A DNA stretch of 33,060 nt from an uncultured Merdimonas sp. (lineage in GTDB: Bacteria; Bacillota; Clostridia; Lachnospirales; Lachnospiraceae): NCBI GenBank assembly GCA_944378225.1, contig CALWGE010000027.1, positions 1 through 33,060 on the forward strand, given 5' to 3'. Position numbers and translations under genes: made by a program. Numbering within the stretch: the stretch's first letter is position 1; the number at the start of each line of letters is the position of its first letter. Shown in pieces: positions 1 to 8,510 of the stretch. The notes beneath the pieces were generated by a model. That model saw nothing but the letters and a program-made list of their open reading frames with translations. It was not told the DNA's origin and searched no databases.

Positions 1-138
1 TTCCACAGTAACCGCTTCAGCGCCTGCATCAATGGAATTTTCCACCAGTTCCTTCACTACAGAAGCCGGGCGCTCGATCACCTCGCCGGCAGCAATCTGA
101 TCAATCGTCTTCTGATCCAGCACCTGAATCCTGTTCAT
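1..138 (-). CDS. mutL: DNA mismatch repair protein MutL, N-terminal fragment (cut by window edge)
   Basis: The first 46 codons of MutL are present; the rest lies beyond the left edge. The visible protein begins [20 protein letters not shown] and continues [19 protein letters not shown], which is the GHKL ATPase motif I of the MutL family, with the conserved E and N of the ATP/Mg site ([11 protein letters not shown]). MutL couples mismatch recognition by MutS to strand excision, in many Firmicutes through its own endonuclease domain, which cannot be seen here. The ATG lies 4 bases after the mutS stop, and the AGGTGG at the end of mutS serves as ribosome binding site, so the two are co-transcribed and probably translationally coupled. 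Identity is secure although the gene is partial. Confidence 0.95.
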   Translation of the reverse strand, partial: MNRIQVLDQKTIDQIAAGEVIERPASVVKELVENSIDAGAEAVTVE

Positions 139-142
139 CCGC

Positions 143-2755
143 TCACCACCTGTTCTTAATCTTATTCTGCAGCCGGTATATGGTATTCAAAGCCTCCAGA
201 GGCGTCATATTTCCCAGATCCATATCCCGTATTTCCGTTATGATATCATCATCCTTTACTGTATCAAACAGCGAAATCTGATCCCGATCCATGTCCGGCT
301 CCACATCTACAGGAACCGTCTTTGGCTTCATTGAAATGTCTGCCTCGCTGAGACTTTCCACCAGTTCTTTCGCCCGTTCAATCACAGGATCCGGAACGCC
401 TGCCAGCTTCGCTACCTGAATGCCGTAGCTTTTATCTGCCCCTCCCCGGATAATCTTGCGCAGAAACACAATGTCATCGCCTTTTTCTTTCACTGCGATA
501 CAATAATTCTTCACGCCCGGAAGGGAGCCTTCCAGTTCCGTCAGCTCATGGTAATGGGTTGCAAACAAGGTTTTTGCACCCAGAATTTTCGGATTACTGA
601 TATATTCGATCACTGCCCATGCAATAGCCAGTCCGTCAAAAGTACTGGTTCCCCTTCCGATTTCATCCAGAATCAGAAGGCTGGCTGATGTGGCATTGCG
701 CAGAATATTCGCCACTTCAGTCATCTCCACCATAAAAGTACTCTGACCGGACGCCAGATCGTCAGAAGCTCCCACTCTCGTGAAAATCCGATCCACAATA
801 CCGATTTTTGCCTTTTCCGCAGGCACAAAGCTCCCTATCTGCGCCATCAGTACAATCAGCGCTGTCTGACGCATATAAGTGGATTTTCCGGCCATATTCG
901 GCCCCGTAATGATGGAAATGCGGTTCTGTCCGTTATCCAGGCTGGTGTCATTTGGAATAAACATATCATGTTCAATCATGCGTTCCACCACCGGATGACG
1001 GCCGCCTCTTATTTCAATTACGCCCTTTTCATTCATGACCGGCCGCACATAATGACCGCGTTCTGCCACAAAAGCCAGAGAAGCAAACACATCTACCATA
1101 GCGACTGCCTTGGCAGTTTTCTGAATTCTCAGAACCTGAGAAGCAATCGACTCCCGGATTTCACAGAACAGACCATACTCCAGAGAGGTCAGTTTTTCTT
1201 CCGCGCCCAGAATCGTATCCTCCAGTTCTTTCAGTTCCGGAGTAATATAACGCTCTGCATTCGTCAGAGTCTGCTTGCGCATCCACGTATCCGGCACCAT
1301 ATCTTTATAGGAGTTGGTAACCTCCAGATAATACCCGAACACCTTGTTGTATTTAATTTTGAGATTTTTGATTCCTGTCTTTTCCCGTTCTTCAGCTTCC
1401 AGCTTTGCAAGCCAGCTTTTACCTTCTGTCTTTGCTTTCCGATAACGATCCACATCTTCATGGTAGCCATCCCGGATAATATCCCCATCCCGGACAGAAA
1501 CCGGCGGGTCCTCCTGGACAGCTGCCGAAATCAGCTCCCGAATATCCGAAAGCTCGTCCATTTCTTCACGCAGCTCACACAGAAGGGGCGAGTGAAATTC
1601 CTCCAGCAGTGTGCGAATATGCGGCAGCATCTCCAGAGAAGTCCGGAATGCAATCAAATCCCGGGGATTGGCTGTCTGATAACTGATACGTCCGATGAGA
1701 CGTTCCAGATCGTAAATAGGATTCAGATATTCCCGCAGTTCCTCCCGGGTGATTGCATGCTCATTCAGTTCAGCCACTGCCTCGTGACGTTTTTCAATTT
1801 CAGAGCGGTCAATCAGAGGCTGTTCCACCATGCTGCGCAGTGTCCGCGCTCCCATGGCTGTCTTTGTCTTATCCAGAACCCAGAGCAGTGAACCTCTCTT
1901 CTGCTTTTCACGCAAAGTCTCTGTAAGCTCCAGATTTCTGCGGCTGGAGCTGTCAATAATCATATACCTTCCGATTGTGTAAGGCTGAAGACGTGTCAGA
2001 TGTGTCAGCGGCGTTTTCTGTGTTTCATACAGATATTTCAGAAGAGACCCCGCCGCAATCATGCCGCAGCTCAGATCCTGGAGTCCCAGTCCTGCAAGAC
2101 TCGTTACTCCAAAATGTTCCATCAGCGTATTCCGGCACAATTCATCATCAAAGTACCAGGCCTCCAGAGGATAAACCGCTATGTTCAGCCGGAATTTCAA
2201 ATCATCCAGATCCACCCCGCTCATAGGAAACGCTTCATTGCACACTATTTCGGCCGGAGCAAATTTATTAATTTCGTCCAGGAGCTTCCTTTCAGAATCC
2301 ACCTCTGTAACCAGATAATCTCCTGTGGTAATATCAGCTGTAGAAATACCGTATCGATCCGAAAGATAAACGATACACATCAGATAGTTATTTTTTGTCT
2401 CATCCGCTGTACTCAGATTCGTGCCGGGCGTAACAATCCGCACCACATCCCGGGCCACCAGACCTTTCGCTTCTTTGGGATCTTCCACCTGTTCGCAGAT
2501 CGCCACCTTATATCCTCTGGATACAAGCCTGTTCAGATATCCCTCTACAGCATGATAAGGAACGCCACACATAGGTGCGCGTTCCTCTAATCCACAGTTC
2601 TTTCCTGTCAGTGTAAGTTCCAGTTCTTTGGATACCAGCTTTGCATCGTCAAAGAACATTTCATAAAAATCGCCAAGGCGATAAAACAGTATACAGTCCT
2701 TGTACTGCTCCTTTGTCTTCAGGTACTGCTGCATCATGGGTGTAATTTCAGCCAT
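143..2755 (-). CDS. mutS: DNA mismatch repair protein MutS
   Basis: MutS binds mismatched base pairs and recruits MutL. The 870-residue product has the family's full length. The N-terminal mismatch-wedge motif F-Y-E is at residues 30-32 (GDFYEMF). The ABC-type ATPase has its Walker A (GPNMAGKST) near 618 and Walker B ([10 protein letters not shown]) near 693, followed by the STFDG and THYHEL signatures. A beta-clamp binding motif, QISLF, lies near 826. I chose the ATG at 2755 because it gives the canonical start [12 protein letters not shown] and has a GGAAG-type ribosome binding site. An in-frame GTG 13 codons upstream is less likely because those codons contain the GGAGG. The gene follows pyk by 67 bases and precedes mutL by 4, so the order is pyk-mutS-mutL. 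Confidence 0.97.
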   Translation of the reverse strand: MAEITPMMQQYLKTKEQYKDCILFYRLGDFYEMFFDDAKLVSKELELTLTGKNCGLEERAPMCGVPYHAVEGYLNRLVSRGYKVAICEQVEDPKEAKGLVARDVVRIVTPGTNLSTADETKNNYLMCIVYLSDRYGISTADITTGDYLVTEVDSERKLLDEINKFAPAEIVCNEAFPMSGVDLDDLKFRLNIAVYPLEAWYFDDELCRNTLMEHFGVTSLAGLGLQDLSCGMIAAGSLLKYLYETQKTPLTHLTRLQPYTIGRYMIIDSSSRRNLELTETLREKQKRGSLLWVLDKTKTAMGARTLRSMVEQPLIDRSEIEKRHEAVAELNEHAITREELREYLNPIYDLERLIGRISYQTANPRDLIAFRTSLEMLPHIRTLLEEFHSPLLCELREEMDELSDIRELISAAVQEDPPVSVRDGDIIRDGYHEDVDRYRKAKTEGKSWLAKLEAEEREKTGIKNLKIKYNKVFGYYLEVTNSYKDMVPDTWMRKQTLTNAERYITPELKELEDTILGAEEKLTSLEYGLFCEIRESIASQVLRIQKTAKAVAMVDVFASLAFVAERGHYVRPVMNEKGVIEIRGGRHPVVERMIEHDMFIPNDTSLDNGQNRISIITGPNMAGKSTYMRQTALIVLMAQIGSFVPAEKAKIGIVDRIFTRVGASDDLASGQSTFMVEMTEVANILRNATSASLLILDEIGRGTSTFDGLAIAWAVIEYISNPKILGAKTLFATHYHELTELEGSLPGVKNYCIAVKEKGDDIVFLRKIIRGGADKSYGIQVAKLAGVPDPVIERAKELVESLSEADISMKPKTVPVDVEPDMDRDQISLFDTVKDDDIITEIRDMDLGNMTPLEALNTIYRLQNKIKNRW

Positions 2756-2783
2756 GAATCTATCTTCCTTCCTCCCGGTATAA

Positions 2784-2806
2784 GCGCCGTTCACCAGGAA
2801 CGACGC
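2784..2806. other. Hairpin between pyk and mutS
   Basis: A 9-bp inverted repeat with one G-T pair (GCGCCGTTC / GAACGACGC, loop of 5) lies in the 67-base pyk-mutS gap. On the mutS-coding strand it is not followed by a T-run, so it is not a convincing terminator there. Its CTTTTT tail is on the plus-strand side, where no gene is present. It may tune read-through from pyk to mutS or stabilise an mRNA end. Only the inverted repeat is seen; the role is inference. Confidence 0.4.
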
Positions 2807-2822
2807 CTTTTTCCGGCCTGTT

Positions 2823-4571
2823 TCAGCTGTTGCTGGATACGGTTCCTGTGGCCGCGTCTACCATTACAACAGAACCGCTTTTCAGAATATCTGTCGCATT
2901 GGCCGCGCCTACAATTACCGGAATATCAAGCGTAAGTCCTACAATGGCGGCATGAGAATTATCTCCTGCCTGCTCAACCACCAGTCCGGACGCCGTCCGC
3001 ATCTGTTCCAGCATCTCATTGGTCGTCTCAGGAGCTACAATAACATCTCCGCTCCGGAAATTCTTTTTCAGCTGCTCTGCATCTTTTACCACACACAGGG
3101 AACCGCACACCTTCTTTTTGGTAACACCGTTTCCGGTAACAAGAATTCTTCCGGCCACCTGTACCTTGATAAGATTGGTGGTACCTGTCACGCCCAGCGG
3201 CACACCTGCAGTAAGAACTGTCAGATCTCCTCTGGACACAAGACCGGCCTTCTCGGCAGCCTCAACAGCCCGGCGGAACAGAGTTTCCGCATCCGTCTCT
3301 TCCTCCAGAAGCAGCGGCTGAACGCCCCAGTACAGATTCAGCTGTCTGCATACGTAGCTGTCCATACAGCATCCGATAATTACACAGCCCGGGTGATGCT
3401 TGGATACCATTCCCACAGTTCTTCCTGACTTTGTTACCGTAATGATCGCTGCCGCCTGCAGATCCACAGCCGTCGTACAGGTAGCGTGTGACACTGCATT
3501 TGTAATATCAGGTCTGTCCATAAGCGTACGGCGCTTAAACCGGCTGTCAAAATCAATATCCTCCTCGGTACGCAGAGCAATCTTCACCATGGTTTTCAGA
3601 GCTTCCACCGGATACTGTCCGTTGGCAGTCTCGCCGGAAAGCATGATCGCACTGGTTCCCTGATAAATCGCATTTGCCACGTCTGTGGTCTCTGCACGGG
3701 TCGGACGCGGGTTCTTCATCATGGAATCCAGCATCTGCGTTGCTGTAATAACAGGTTTTCCGGTCTCCACAATCTTGCGTATCAGTTTCTTCTGAATTAC
3801 AGGTACATCTTCCAGCGGGATCTCCACGCCCATATCACCACGGGCAATCATAATACCGTCAGAAACCCGCAGAATCTCATCTATATTCTCCACGCCCTGC
3901 AGATTCTCGATTTTTGCAATAATCTTGATGCTCTGGCAGCCTTTCTCCTCGAGAATTTTCCGGATCTGCAGGATATCGTCTGCTGTTCTTGTAAAGGAAG
4001 CAGCAATATAATCAAAACCTTCCTCTATTGCAAACAGAATATCCTCATAATCTTTCTGGCTGATAAAAGGCATGCTTAAATTCACGCCCGGAACGTTGAT
4101 TCCCTTCTTGTCTGAAATCATACCGCCATTCTCTACGGTACAGAAAATTTCCTTTTCTGTCACCTGGCTGACCTTCATACCGATCAGTCCGTCATCAATC
4201 AGAATAGAATCCCCCGGCTTTACATCATTGACCAGTTCTTTATAGGTAATAGAAACGATCCCCTCGTTTCCGATAATATCTTCCGTAGTCAGAACAAAGC
4301 TCTGACCTTTCTTCAGTTCCACCTTACCGGTTTCCAGAACTCCGGTTCGAATCTCCGGTCCTTTTGTATCCAAAAGAAGGGCTACAGGAAGATCCAGTTC
4401 CGCCCTTACCTTTTTTACCACGTCCGCCTTTTTTCTCTGCTCTTCATGACTTCCATGGGAAAAATTCAGTCTTGCCACATTCATGCCGGCCAGCATCAGT
4501 TCCCGTATTACCTGCTCGCTGTCAGAAGCCGGTCCCAGTGTACAAATAATTTTTGTCTTTCTCATCTTCAT
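2823..4571 (-). CDS. pyk: Pyruvate kinase, long form with C-terminal PEP-utiliser domain
   Basis: Converts phosphoenolpyruvate and ADP to pyruvate and ATP, the last step of glycolysis, in the cytoplasm. The 582 residues comprise the catalytic TIM barrel (N-terminal motif ARLNFSHG with the substrate-binding Arg34; DTKGPEIRTG at 68-77; catalytic Lys220 and metal-binding Glu222 in IIAKIEN; RGDMGVEIP at 244-252; TATQMLDSM), the inserted B domain, the allosteric C domain, and a final ~100-residue domain with GDNSHAAIVGL that resembles the phosphohistidine domain of PEP-utilising enzymes. This extra domain is usual in Bacillus and clostridial enzymes of about 585 residues. The start at 4571 has GGAG ten bases upstream. 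It is the first gene downstream of a clear sigma-A promoter and leads into mutS-mutL. Confidence 0.97.
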   Translation of the reverse strand: MKMRKTKIICTLGPASDSEQVIRELMLAGMNVARLNFSHGSHEEQRKKADVVKKVRAELDLPVALLLDTKGPEIRTGVLETGKVELKKGQSFVLTTEDIIGNEGIVSITYKELVNDVKPGDSILIDDGLIGMKVSQVTEKEIFCTVENGGMISDKKGINVPGVNLSMPFISQKDYEDILFAIEEGFDYIAASFTRTADDILQIRKILEEKGCQSIKIIAKIENLQGVENIDEILRVSDGIMIARGDMGVEIPLEDVPVIQKKLIRKIVETGKPVITATQMLDSMMKNPRPTRAETTDVANAIYQGTSAIMLSGETANGQYPVEALKTMVKIALRTEEDIDFDSRFKRRTLMDRPDITNAVSHATCTTAVDLQAAAIITVTKSGRTVGMVSKHHPGCVIIGCCMDSYVCRQLNLYWGVQPLLLEEETDAETLFRRAVEAAEKAGLVSRGDLTVLTAGVPLGVTGTTNLIKVQVAGRILVTGNGVTKKKVCGSLCVVKDAEQLKKNFRSGDVIVAPETTNEMLEQMRTASGLVVEQAGDNSHAAIVGLTLDIPVIVGAANATDILKSGSVVMVDAATGTVSSNS

Positions 4572-4636
4572 AATGTTCTCACTCCACTCGTTTGGATTTT
4601 TGAGCTTTTCTTTTTTCTTCTTTTCGCTACCTGCAC

Positions 4637-4666
4637 ATTATAGCATTGCAAAAAGTCCTGCGTCAA
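4637..4666 (-). promoter_or_regulatory. Sigma-A promoter of pyk
   Basis: Reading the minus strand, TTGACG (4666-4661) and TATAAT (4642-4637) are separated by 18 bases, close to consensus. The start of transcription would fall near 4630, giving a leader of about 60 bases before pyk. It also lies downstream of the lysA terminator, so pyk-mutS-mutL is an independent unit. Confidence 0.8.
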
Positions 4667-4725
4667 GGCAGAGTACAAAACCGAAAATATATTTTACACA
4701 ACTTTCACATATAAACTCTGGTTGC

Positions 4726-4750
4726 AAAAAAGGGGCTATACAAGCCCCTT
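4726..4750 (-). terminator. Intrinsic terminator of lysA
   Basis: On the minus strand an 8-bp perfect stem (AAGGGGCT / AGCCCCTT, loop TGTAT) is followed by TTTTTT. The lysA stop codon lies inside the hairpin, so termination occurs immediately after the coding region. Confidence 0.9.
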
Positions 4751-6004
4751 AATAATGTCAAAGCAATCAAATGTCGCAAAATAATCCTTAGGTGTTTCTG
4801 CCCTTCGAATCAGCTGCACTCCCCCATCTTCCTTCAGCAGCAGTTCAGCTGATTTCAGTTTGCCGTTATAATTATAACCCATGGCATAACCGTGAGCTCC
4901 CGTATCATGAATCACCAGCAAATCGCCGATATCGATTTTCGGCAGTTCCCGGTCAATGGCAAATTTATCGTTATTCTCACACAGGGAGCCTGTAACATCG
5001 TATTTGTGATCACAGGGGGCATTTTCCTTTCCCATCACGGTAATGTGGTGATATGCGCCATACATAGCCGGACGCATCAGATTGACTGCGCAGGCATCCA
5101 CTCCGATATACTCCTTATACGTATGCTTTTCATGCATAGCCTTCGTCACCAGACAGCCATAGGGACCCATCATAAAACGACCAAGCTCTGTATAAATCGC
5201 CACATCTCCCATTCCTGCCGGCACAAGCACTTCTTCATAAACCTTGCGTACGCCTTCACCAATCACACGAATGTCGTTGGCTTCCTGATCGGGACGATAA
5301 GGAATTCCGATTCCTCCGGAAAGGTTGATGAACCGAATATCCGCGCCTGTTTCTTTTTTCAGGCGAACTGCCAGTTCAAACAGCACCCTGGCAAGCATAG
5401 GATAATATTCATTTGTCACTGTATTGCTGGCAAGAAATGCATGAAGTCCCAGATGCTTTGCTCCCTTTGCCTGAAGTACACGGTAAGCGTCAAACAGCTG
5501 CTCCGTTGTCATACCATATTTGGCATCTCCGGGATTGTCCATAATATCGTTGCTAATCTGGAAAATTCCACCCGGATTATAGCGGCAGCTGATCGTTTCC
5601 GGAATATATCCAAGCGTCTTTTCCAGAAATTCAATATGTGTATAATCATCCAGGTTAATGATTGCACCGATTTTGGCTGCATAGGCAAACTCTTCCGCAG
5701 GTGTGTCATTGGAAGAAAACATAATGTCTTTTCCTGTAACGCCAAGCTCATGAGACAGCATCAGTTCTGTCATAGAGGAACAGTCGCAGCCACAGCCATA
5801 TTCCCGCAAAATATTAATCAGGAACGGATTCGGCGTAGCCTTAACTGCAAAATATTCCTTATAACCCGGATTCCACGCAAAAGCTTCTTTCAGCGCCCTG
5901 GCATTTTCCCGGATCCCTTTCTCGTCATAAAGATAAAAAGGCGTCGGATATGTTTTGGTAATCTCCTCCAGCTGTTCCAGAGTCACAAACGGTTTCTTAT
6001 TCAT
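4736..6004 (-). CDS. lysA: Diaminopimelate decarboxylase
   Basis: PLP enzyme that decarboxylates meso-diaminopimelate to L-lysine, the last step of lysine biosynthesis. The 422 residues show the fold-III PLP barrel with the Schiff-base lysine Lys55 in YFAVKATPNP, the glycine loop SGGIGIPYRP near 229-238, an E-x-G-R phosphate-binding motif variant ELGR at 273-276, the C-terminal C-E-N-N-D motif (Cys342, usually CESGD) and HDTGAHGYAMGYNYN. The variant GLHAFLASNT replaces the more common GxHxHxGS, marking a divergent subfamily. AGGAG lies 9 bases before the ATG. It is monocistronic with its own terminator and divergent from a LysR-type gene, an arrangement also seen for lysA/lysR in E. coli. Another fold-III decarboxylase is possible but less likely. 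Confidence 0.88.
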   Translation of the reverse strand: MNKKPFVTLEQLEEITKTYPTPFYLYDEKGIRENARALKEAFAWNPGYKEYFAVKATPNPFLINILREYGCGCDCSSMTELMLSHELGVTGKDIMFSSNDTPAEEFAYAAKIGAIINLDDYTHIEFLEKTLGYIPETISCRYNPGGIFQISNDIMDNPGDAKYGMTTEQLFDAYRVLQAKGAKHLGLHAFLASNTVTNEYYPMLARVLFELAVRLKKETGADIRFINLSGGIGIPYRPDQEANDIRVIGEGVRKVYEEVLVPAGMGDVAIYTELGRFMMGPYGCLVTKAMHEKHTYKEYIGVDACAVNLMRPAMYGAYHHITVMGKENAPCDHKYDVTGSLCENNDKFAIDRELPKIDIGDLLVIHDTGAHGYAMGYNYNGKLKSAELLLKEDGGVQLIRRAETPKDYFATFDCFDIIKGLV

Positions 6005-6065
6005 CTGTTTTCGCTCCTCATATTGTATATTTCCAGTCCCTCACCGGGACCGGAACCAAAGTTTT

Positions 6066-6128
6066 ATCTAAATTTCCTTGACTATTATAACCATATTTTT
6101 TATCATTTGTATAGCGAATAATTTAGAT
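6066..6128. promoter_or_regulatory. lysA/LysR divergent control region with spaced inverted repeat
   Basis: The 181-base divergent intergenic region holds a 9-bp inverted repeat, ATCTAAATT at 6066-6074 and AATTTAGAT at 6120-6128, flanking a TATAAT-like box on the minus strand (near 6088) that would serve lysA. That box lacks a good -35, which fits an activator-dependent promoter. The repeat is a candidate regulator site; binding by the neighbouring LysR protein is inference. Confidence 0.45.
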
Positions 6129-6156
6129 TGTAATAATTTGTTTTTTTAATTATTAT
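6128..6156 (+). promoter_or_regulatory. Candidate promoter of the LysR-type gene
   Basis: TTGTAA (6128-6133) and TATTAT (6151-6156) are 17 bases apart on the plus strand, about 30 bases before the start codon. The -35 box overlaps the right arm of the inverted repeat, so a bound regulator could repress its own gene, as many LysR-type regulators do. Confidence 0.45.
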
Positions 6157-6185
6157 ATATAATATAATAACTCACGGAGGGAACC

Positions 6186-7109
6186 ATGGATACGCAGATT
6201 CTGAAAACCTTTCTGATGCTGGCAAATGTTAAAAATTTTACACAGACAGCTCAGTTAATGTATATTGCCCAGTCTACCGTTACAAACCGCATTGCCGAAC
6301 TTGAAAAAGAAGTAGGCAAGCCCCTGTTTATCCGCAGCAAAAAAAACATTTCTCTGACAAGAGAAGGACTTCTTTTTCTTGACTATGCCAGACGAATTCT
6401 TGACCTGGAGGAGCTGGCTGTTAAGGAATTGAATTCCCCTTCCTTTTCCAGGACCCCTCTGCGTATCGGCACAACCAATACCATTTATGAGTGCTATCTG
6501 GAGCCTGTGCTTCTGCAAATGCTGAAAGAAGACAGCCACTATGCTGTCAGCCTTGTCATCAGTCATTCCGTTAATCTCCTTCAGTCTCTGCAGGATGGTC
6601 TCCTTGATCTGGTTTTCACCTATGAACCGCTCCAGAAACCGGGATATCAGTGCCAGCAGTTTTGCACAGACAAGCTGCTGCTTGTTACCTCACCGGAAAA
6701 TGCCCGTTTTCAGGAAGCTGTCCGTAAAGATGAGCTGTCTACTCTCAATTACCTGTTCTGCAACTTTGCACTTCAGAAAGTCGGCCAGTTTATCCGGGAA
6801 CTTTTTCCGCCTCTGTACCAGTTTCCGTTTGAAATAGATAACAGTACCAAACTGATTCAATATCTTCAGGAAGGAATCGGATACAGTTTTCTCCCGGAAG
6901 GGCTTGTGCGCCCTTATCTGGAAGAGGGCTCTTTAAATATTGTCCGTCTCATAGATTTTGAGGCGCCCAGAATCAACTGCTACCAGTGCTGGCCGGAAGA
7001 CCGGGAACCCGCAGTCCTGCTGCAGGCTCCCGGCGATCCCACTCTTACTTCTCAGTTTACTGATTACCACAGCCACAGGCTCCGCCATTCGTATCAAAAG
7101 CCGGATTAA
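6186..7109 (+). CDS. LysR-type transcriptional regulator
   Basis: The 307-residue product has the usual length and architecture of LysR-type regulators. The N-terminal winged helix-turn-helix spans residues 1-60 (LKTFLMLANVKNFTQTAQ, then QSTVTNRIAELEKEVGKPLF, then LTREGLLFLDYARRI), followed by a periplasmic-binding-protein-like effector domain from about residue 90 (LRIGTTNTIYECYLEP). GGAGG lies 5 bases before the ATG. Divergent orientation to lysA suggests control of that gene by a lysine-pathway metabolite, but neither effector nor targets can be read from the sequence. The 3' end overlaps the convergent cotJC-like gene by 53 bases. Confidence 0.93.
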   Translation: MDTQILKTFLMLANVKNFTQTAQLMYIAQSTVTNRIAELEKEVGKPLFIRSKKNISLTREGLLFLDYARRILDLEELAVKELNSPSFSRTPLRIGTTNTIYECYLEPVLLQMLKEDSHYAVSLVISHSVNLLQSLQDGLLDLVFTYEPLQKPGYQCQQFCTDKLLLVTSPENARFQEAVRKDELSTLNYLFCNFALQKVGQFIRELFPPLYQFPFEIDNSTKLIQYLQEGIGYSFLPEGLVRPYLEEGSLNIVRLIDFEAPRINCYQCWPEDREPAVLLQAPGDPTLTSQFTDYHSHRLRHSYQKPD

Positions 7110-7653
7110 AGGCATAGAAATTATTGGAATTGAGTTTATCCTGCACAATGCGCAGAGCCTCGCCGAATCTCTGGAAATGCACAACCTCTCTGGCACGCAA
7201 AAAACGGATTGCATCTGTCACATCCGGTGAATCCACACAAAGTCTCAGAATATTATCATAAGTGGTTCGGGCCTTCTGTTCCGCAGCCATATCTTCACTC
7301 AAATCCGTAATCGGATCTCCCGCAGACTGAAACATTGCTGCAGAAAAAGGCACTCCTGATGCAGCCTGCGGCCAGAGTCCCAGGGTATGATCCACATAGT
7401 AATCATCAAAACCCGCCGCTTTCAGTTCCTCCATGGACATATTTCTGGTAAGCTGATGGACAATAGTCGCAACCATCTCGAAATGCCCCAGTTCTTCTGT
7501 ACCTACGTCAGTCAGCAATGCCATACACTCTTTATACGGCATCGTATATCTCTGAGACAGATAACGCATAGAAGCTCCAAGTTCCCCGTTCGGGCCTCCA
7601 TATCCCGAAAAGTTATAATCAATTTTCGAATATCCGTTTGTCCAAATAAAGAC
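7057..7653 (-). pseudogene. cotJC: CotJC-like spore coat / manganese catalase family protein, 5'-truncated at the prophage junction
   Basis: The frame is open from 7653 and encodes a ferritin-like four-helix protein of the CotJC/Mn-catalase family, a spore coat component in Bacillus and clostridia. Metal-ligand motifs are visible: GELGAS (first Glu), GTEELGHFEM (Glu and His), AAEQKARTTYDNI (Glu) and REVVHFQRF (His), then a Cys-rich tail GGACGCG. The only standard start codon, ATG at 7569, lies inside the fold and would drop the first ligand Glu. Similarity to the family extends upstream only to YGGPNGELG, then stops, and a TAA closes the frame at 7654-7656. The family normally has about 30 more residues (a MW-YEKKLQYPV-like start), and cotJB usually lies upstream; both are missing. 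The gene is broken as it stands. It may be restored if the prophage excises. Confidence 0.8.
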
Positions 7654-7670
7654 TTATGACAAACAATGAA
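7595..7670. other. Presumed prophage/host junction (attachment site) within cotJC
   Basis: Family-like coding sequence ends near 7600-7610, where AT-rich non-coding DNA begins. Just inside it is an inverted repeat, GTTTGTC (7636-7642) and GACAAAC (7658-7664), of the sort found in the arm sites of serine integrases. The other end of the prophage is not in the window, so the core sequence cannot be defined. From 7670 to 7805 I see only AT-rich DNA without a gene. Confidence 0.45.
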
Positions 7671-7841
7671 AATATCTATTAGTCCTCATCGCTTCCTTGA
7701 TTCAAAAAGAAATATTATCTTCTTTTTACAGAAATCAGCCCTACATCATAAGAGCTAAGATATCAAAAGTGAAATAAATACTTTGTTACTATATTATTTA
7801 TTGACAAGGGGCTGTTGCAAAATAGATGAGTAATCATCTAC

Positions 7842-7862
7842 CGGAGCAGCAGCTCCGTTTTT
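7842..7862 (+). terminator. Inward-facing intrinsic terminator at the IS left end
   Basis: CGGAGC - AGCA - GCTCCG followed by TTTTT. It lies between the left inverted repeat and the transposase start, where insertion sequences often block transcription entering from outside. Confidence 0.75.
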
Positions 7863-7920
7863 ATGCCCTGAAAACAGAAAACGGACCCCGAAGAGTCCGT
7901 AATCCATGGTATAATTAATT

Positions 7921-8253
7921 ATGCTCAGTAATTTAAAATACCATAAGAATTATACCGAATTCGGCGAACCTTATCAACTGGTTTTGCCATTAAATTTAGA
8001 AGGGCTGGTTCCTGATGATGACTCTGTCCGACTGTTGAGCCACGAATTGGGGGATTTAGATTACAGCTTACTGTATCAGGCTTACTCTGCCAAAGGCAGA
8101 AATCCGGCAGTGGACCCAAAGACCATGTTCAAGATCCTGACCTATGCGTATTCCCAGAACATTTATTCATCCAGAAAAATTGAAACCGCATGCAGACGGG
8201 ATATTAACTTTATGTGGCTACTGGCCGGACAGAAAGCCATCTGTTTCCGGTAA
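7921..8253 (+). pseudogene. IS1182-family transposase, N-terminal remnant
   Basis: The 110-residue frame matches the N-terminal DUF772 region of IS1182-type transposases: a YQLVLPLNLEGLVPDDDSVR segment, then DPKTMFKILTYAYSQNIYSSRKIE and NFMWLLAGQ. The reading frame then leaves the family (about residue 105) and stops. The central region and catalytic acidic residues are missing. An extended -10 box (TGG TATAAT, 7910-7915) sits only five bases before the ATG, so the native translation start is uncertain. Not functional. Confidence 0.8.
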
Positions 8254-8305
8254 AAAGCGCATAGAAAAAGTGAACAGCCAGGAGGCTTTATTAAAGTACG
8301 GTAAA

Positions 8306-8350
8306 AATCCGACGTTTGCTCTGAAACCAGAGCAGAACGCCGGATTTTTT
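8306..8350 (+). terminator. Terminator-like hairpin at the distal end of the IS remnant
   Basis: An imperfect stem of AATCCG and GCTCTG arms pairing with CAGAGC and CGGATT (loop AAAC) is followed by TTTTTT. It probably terminated the original transposase transcript, showing that the internal deletion joined the 5' part of the gene to its 3' flank. Confidence 0.65.
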
Positions 8351-8510
8351 GCTATAACGAGCGGAAGTGCCGCTCAATCATCTATTTTGATGATTTTGCG
8401 ACACTCCCTTACAATTACTCTAATTGAAAGACTATCTTCTATGTTCTCCGACCCCTGTCGTGTCCTTTTTCACATATAATTTTATAAATTTTTATTACCA
8501 ACTGATACAA

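Larger units (their letters stand above)
7806..8410 (+). mobile_element. Internally deleted IS1182-type element with both terminal inverted repeats
   Basis: The left end begins AAGGGGCTGTTGCAAAAT (7806). The reverse complement of the right end begins AAGGGAGTGTCGCAAAAT (8410); 15 of 18 positions match. Each end carries a subterminal ATCATC/GATGAT palindrome. Between them lie only 605 bases, against roughly 1.6-1.7 kb for complete IS1182-family elements. The transposase is cut after about 105 residues and followed by unrelated frames. A target-site duplication is not clear. It is therefore a non-autonomous remnant that a full-length relative could perhaps mobilise. Confidence 0.75.

Noticed and set aside
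968-1891. Long plus-strand frame (307 codons) opposite mutS
   Set aside because: It is antisense to well-conserved MutS sequence, has no ribosome binding site or family similarity, and arises from codon bias on the real strand.
4892-6121. Plus-strand frame of 409 codons opposite lysA
   Set aside because: Cys/His/Ile-rich composition typical of an antisense shadow; the minus-strand lysA has full-length family motifs and a ribosome binding site.
7921-8479. Functional transposase spanning two frames by programmed frameshift
   Set aside because: The downstream frame does not continue the IS1182 family sequence and the element is about 1 kb too short, so deletion explains it better.
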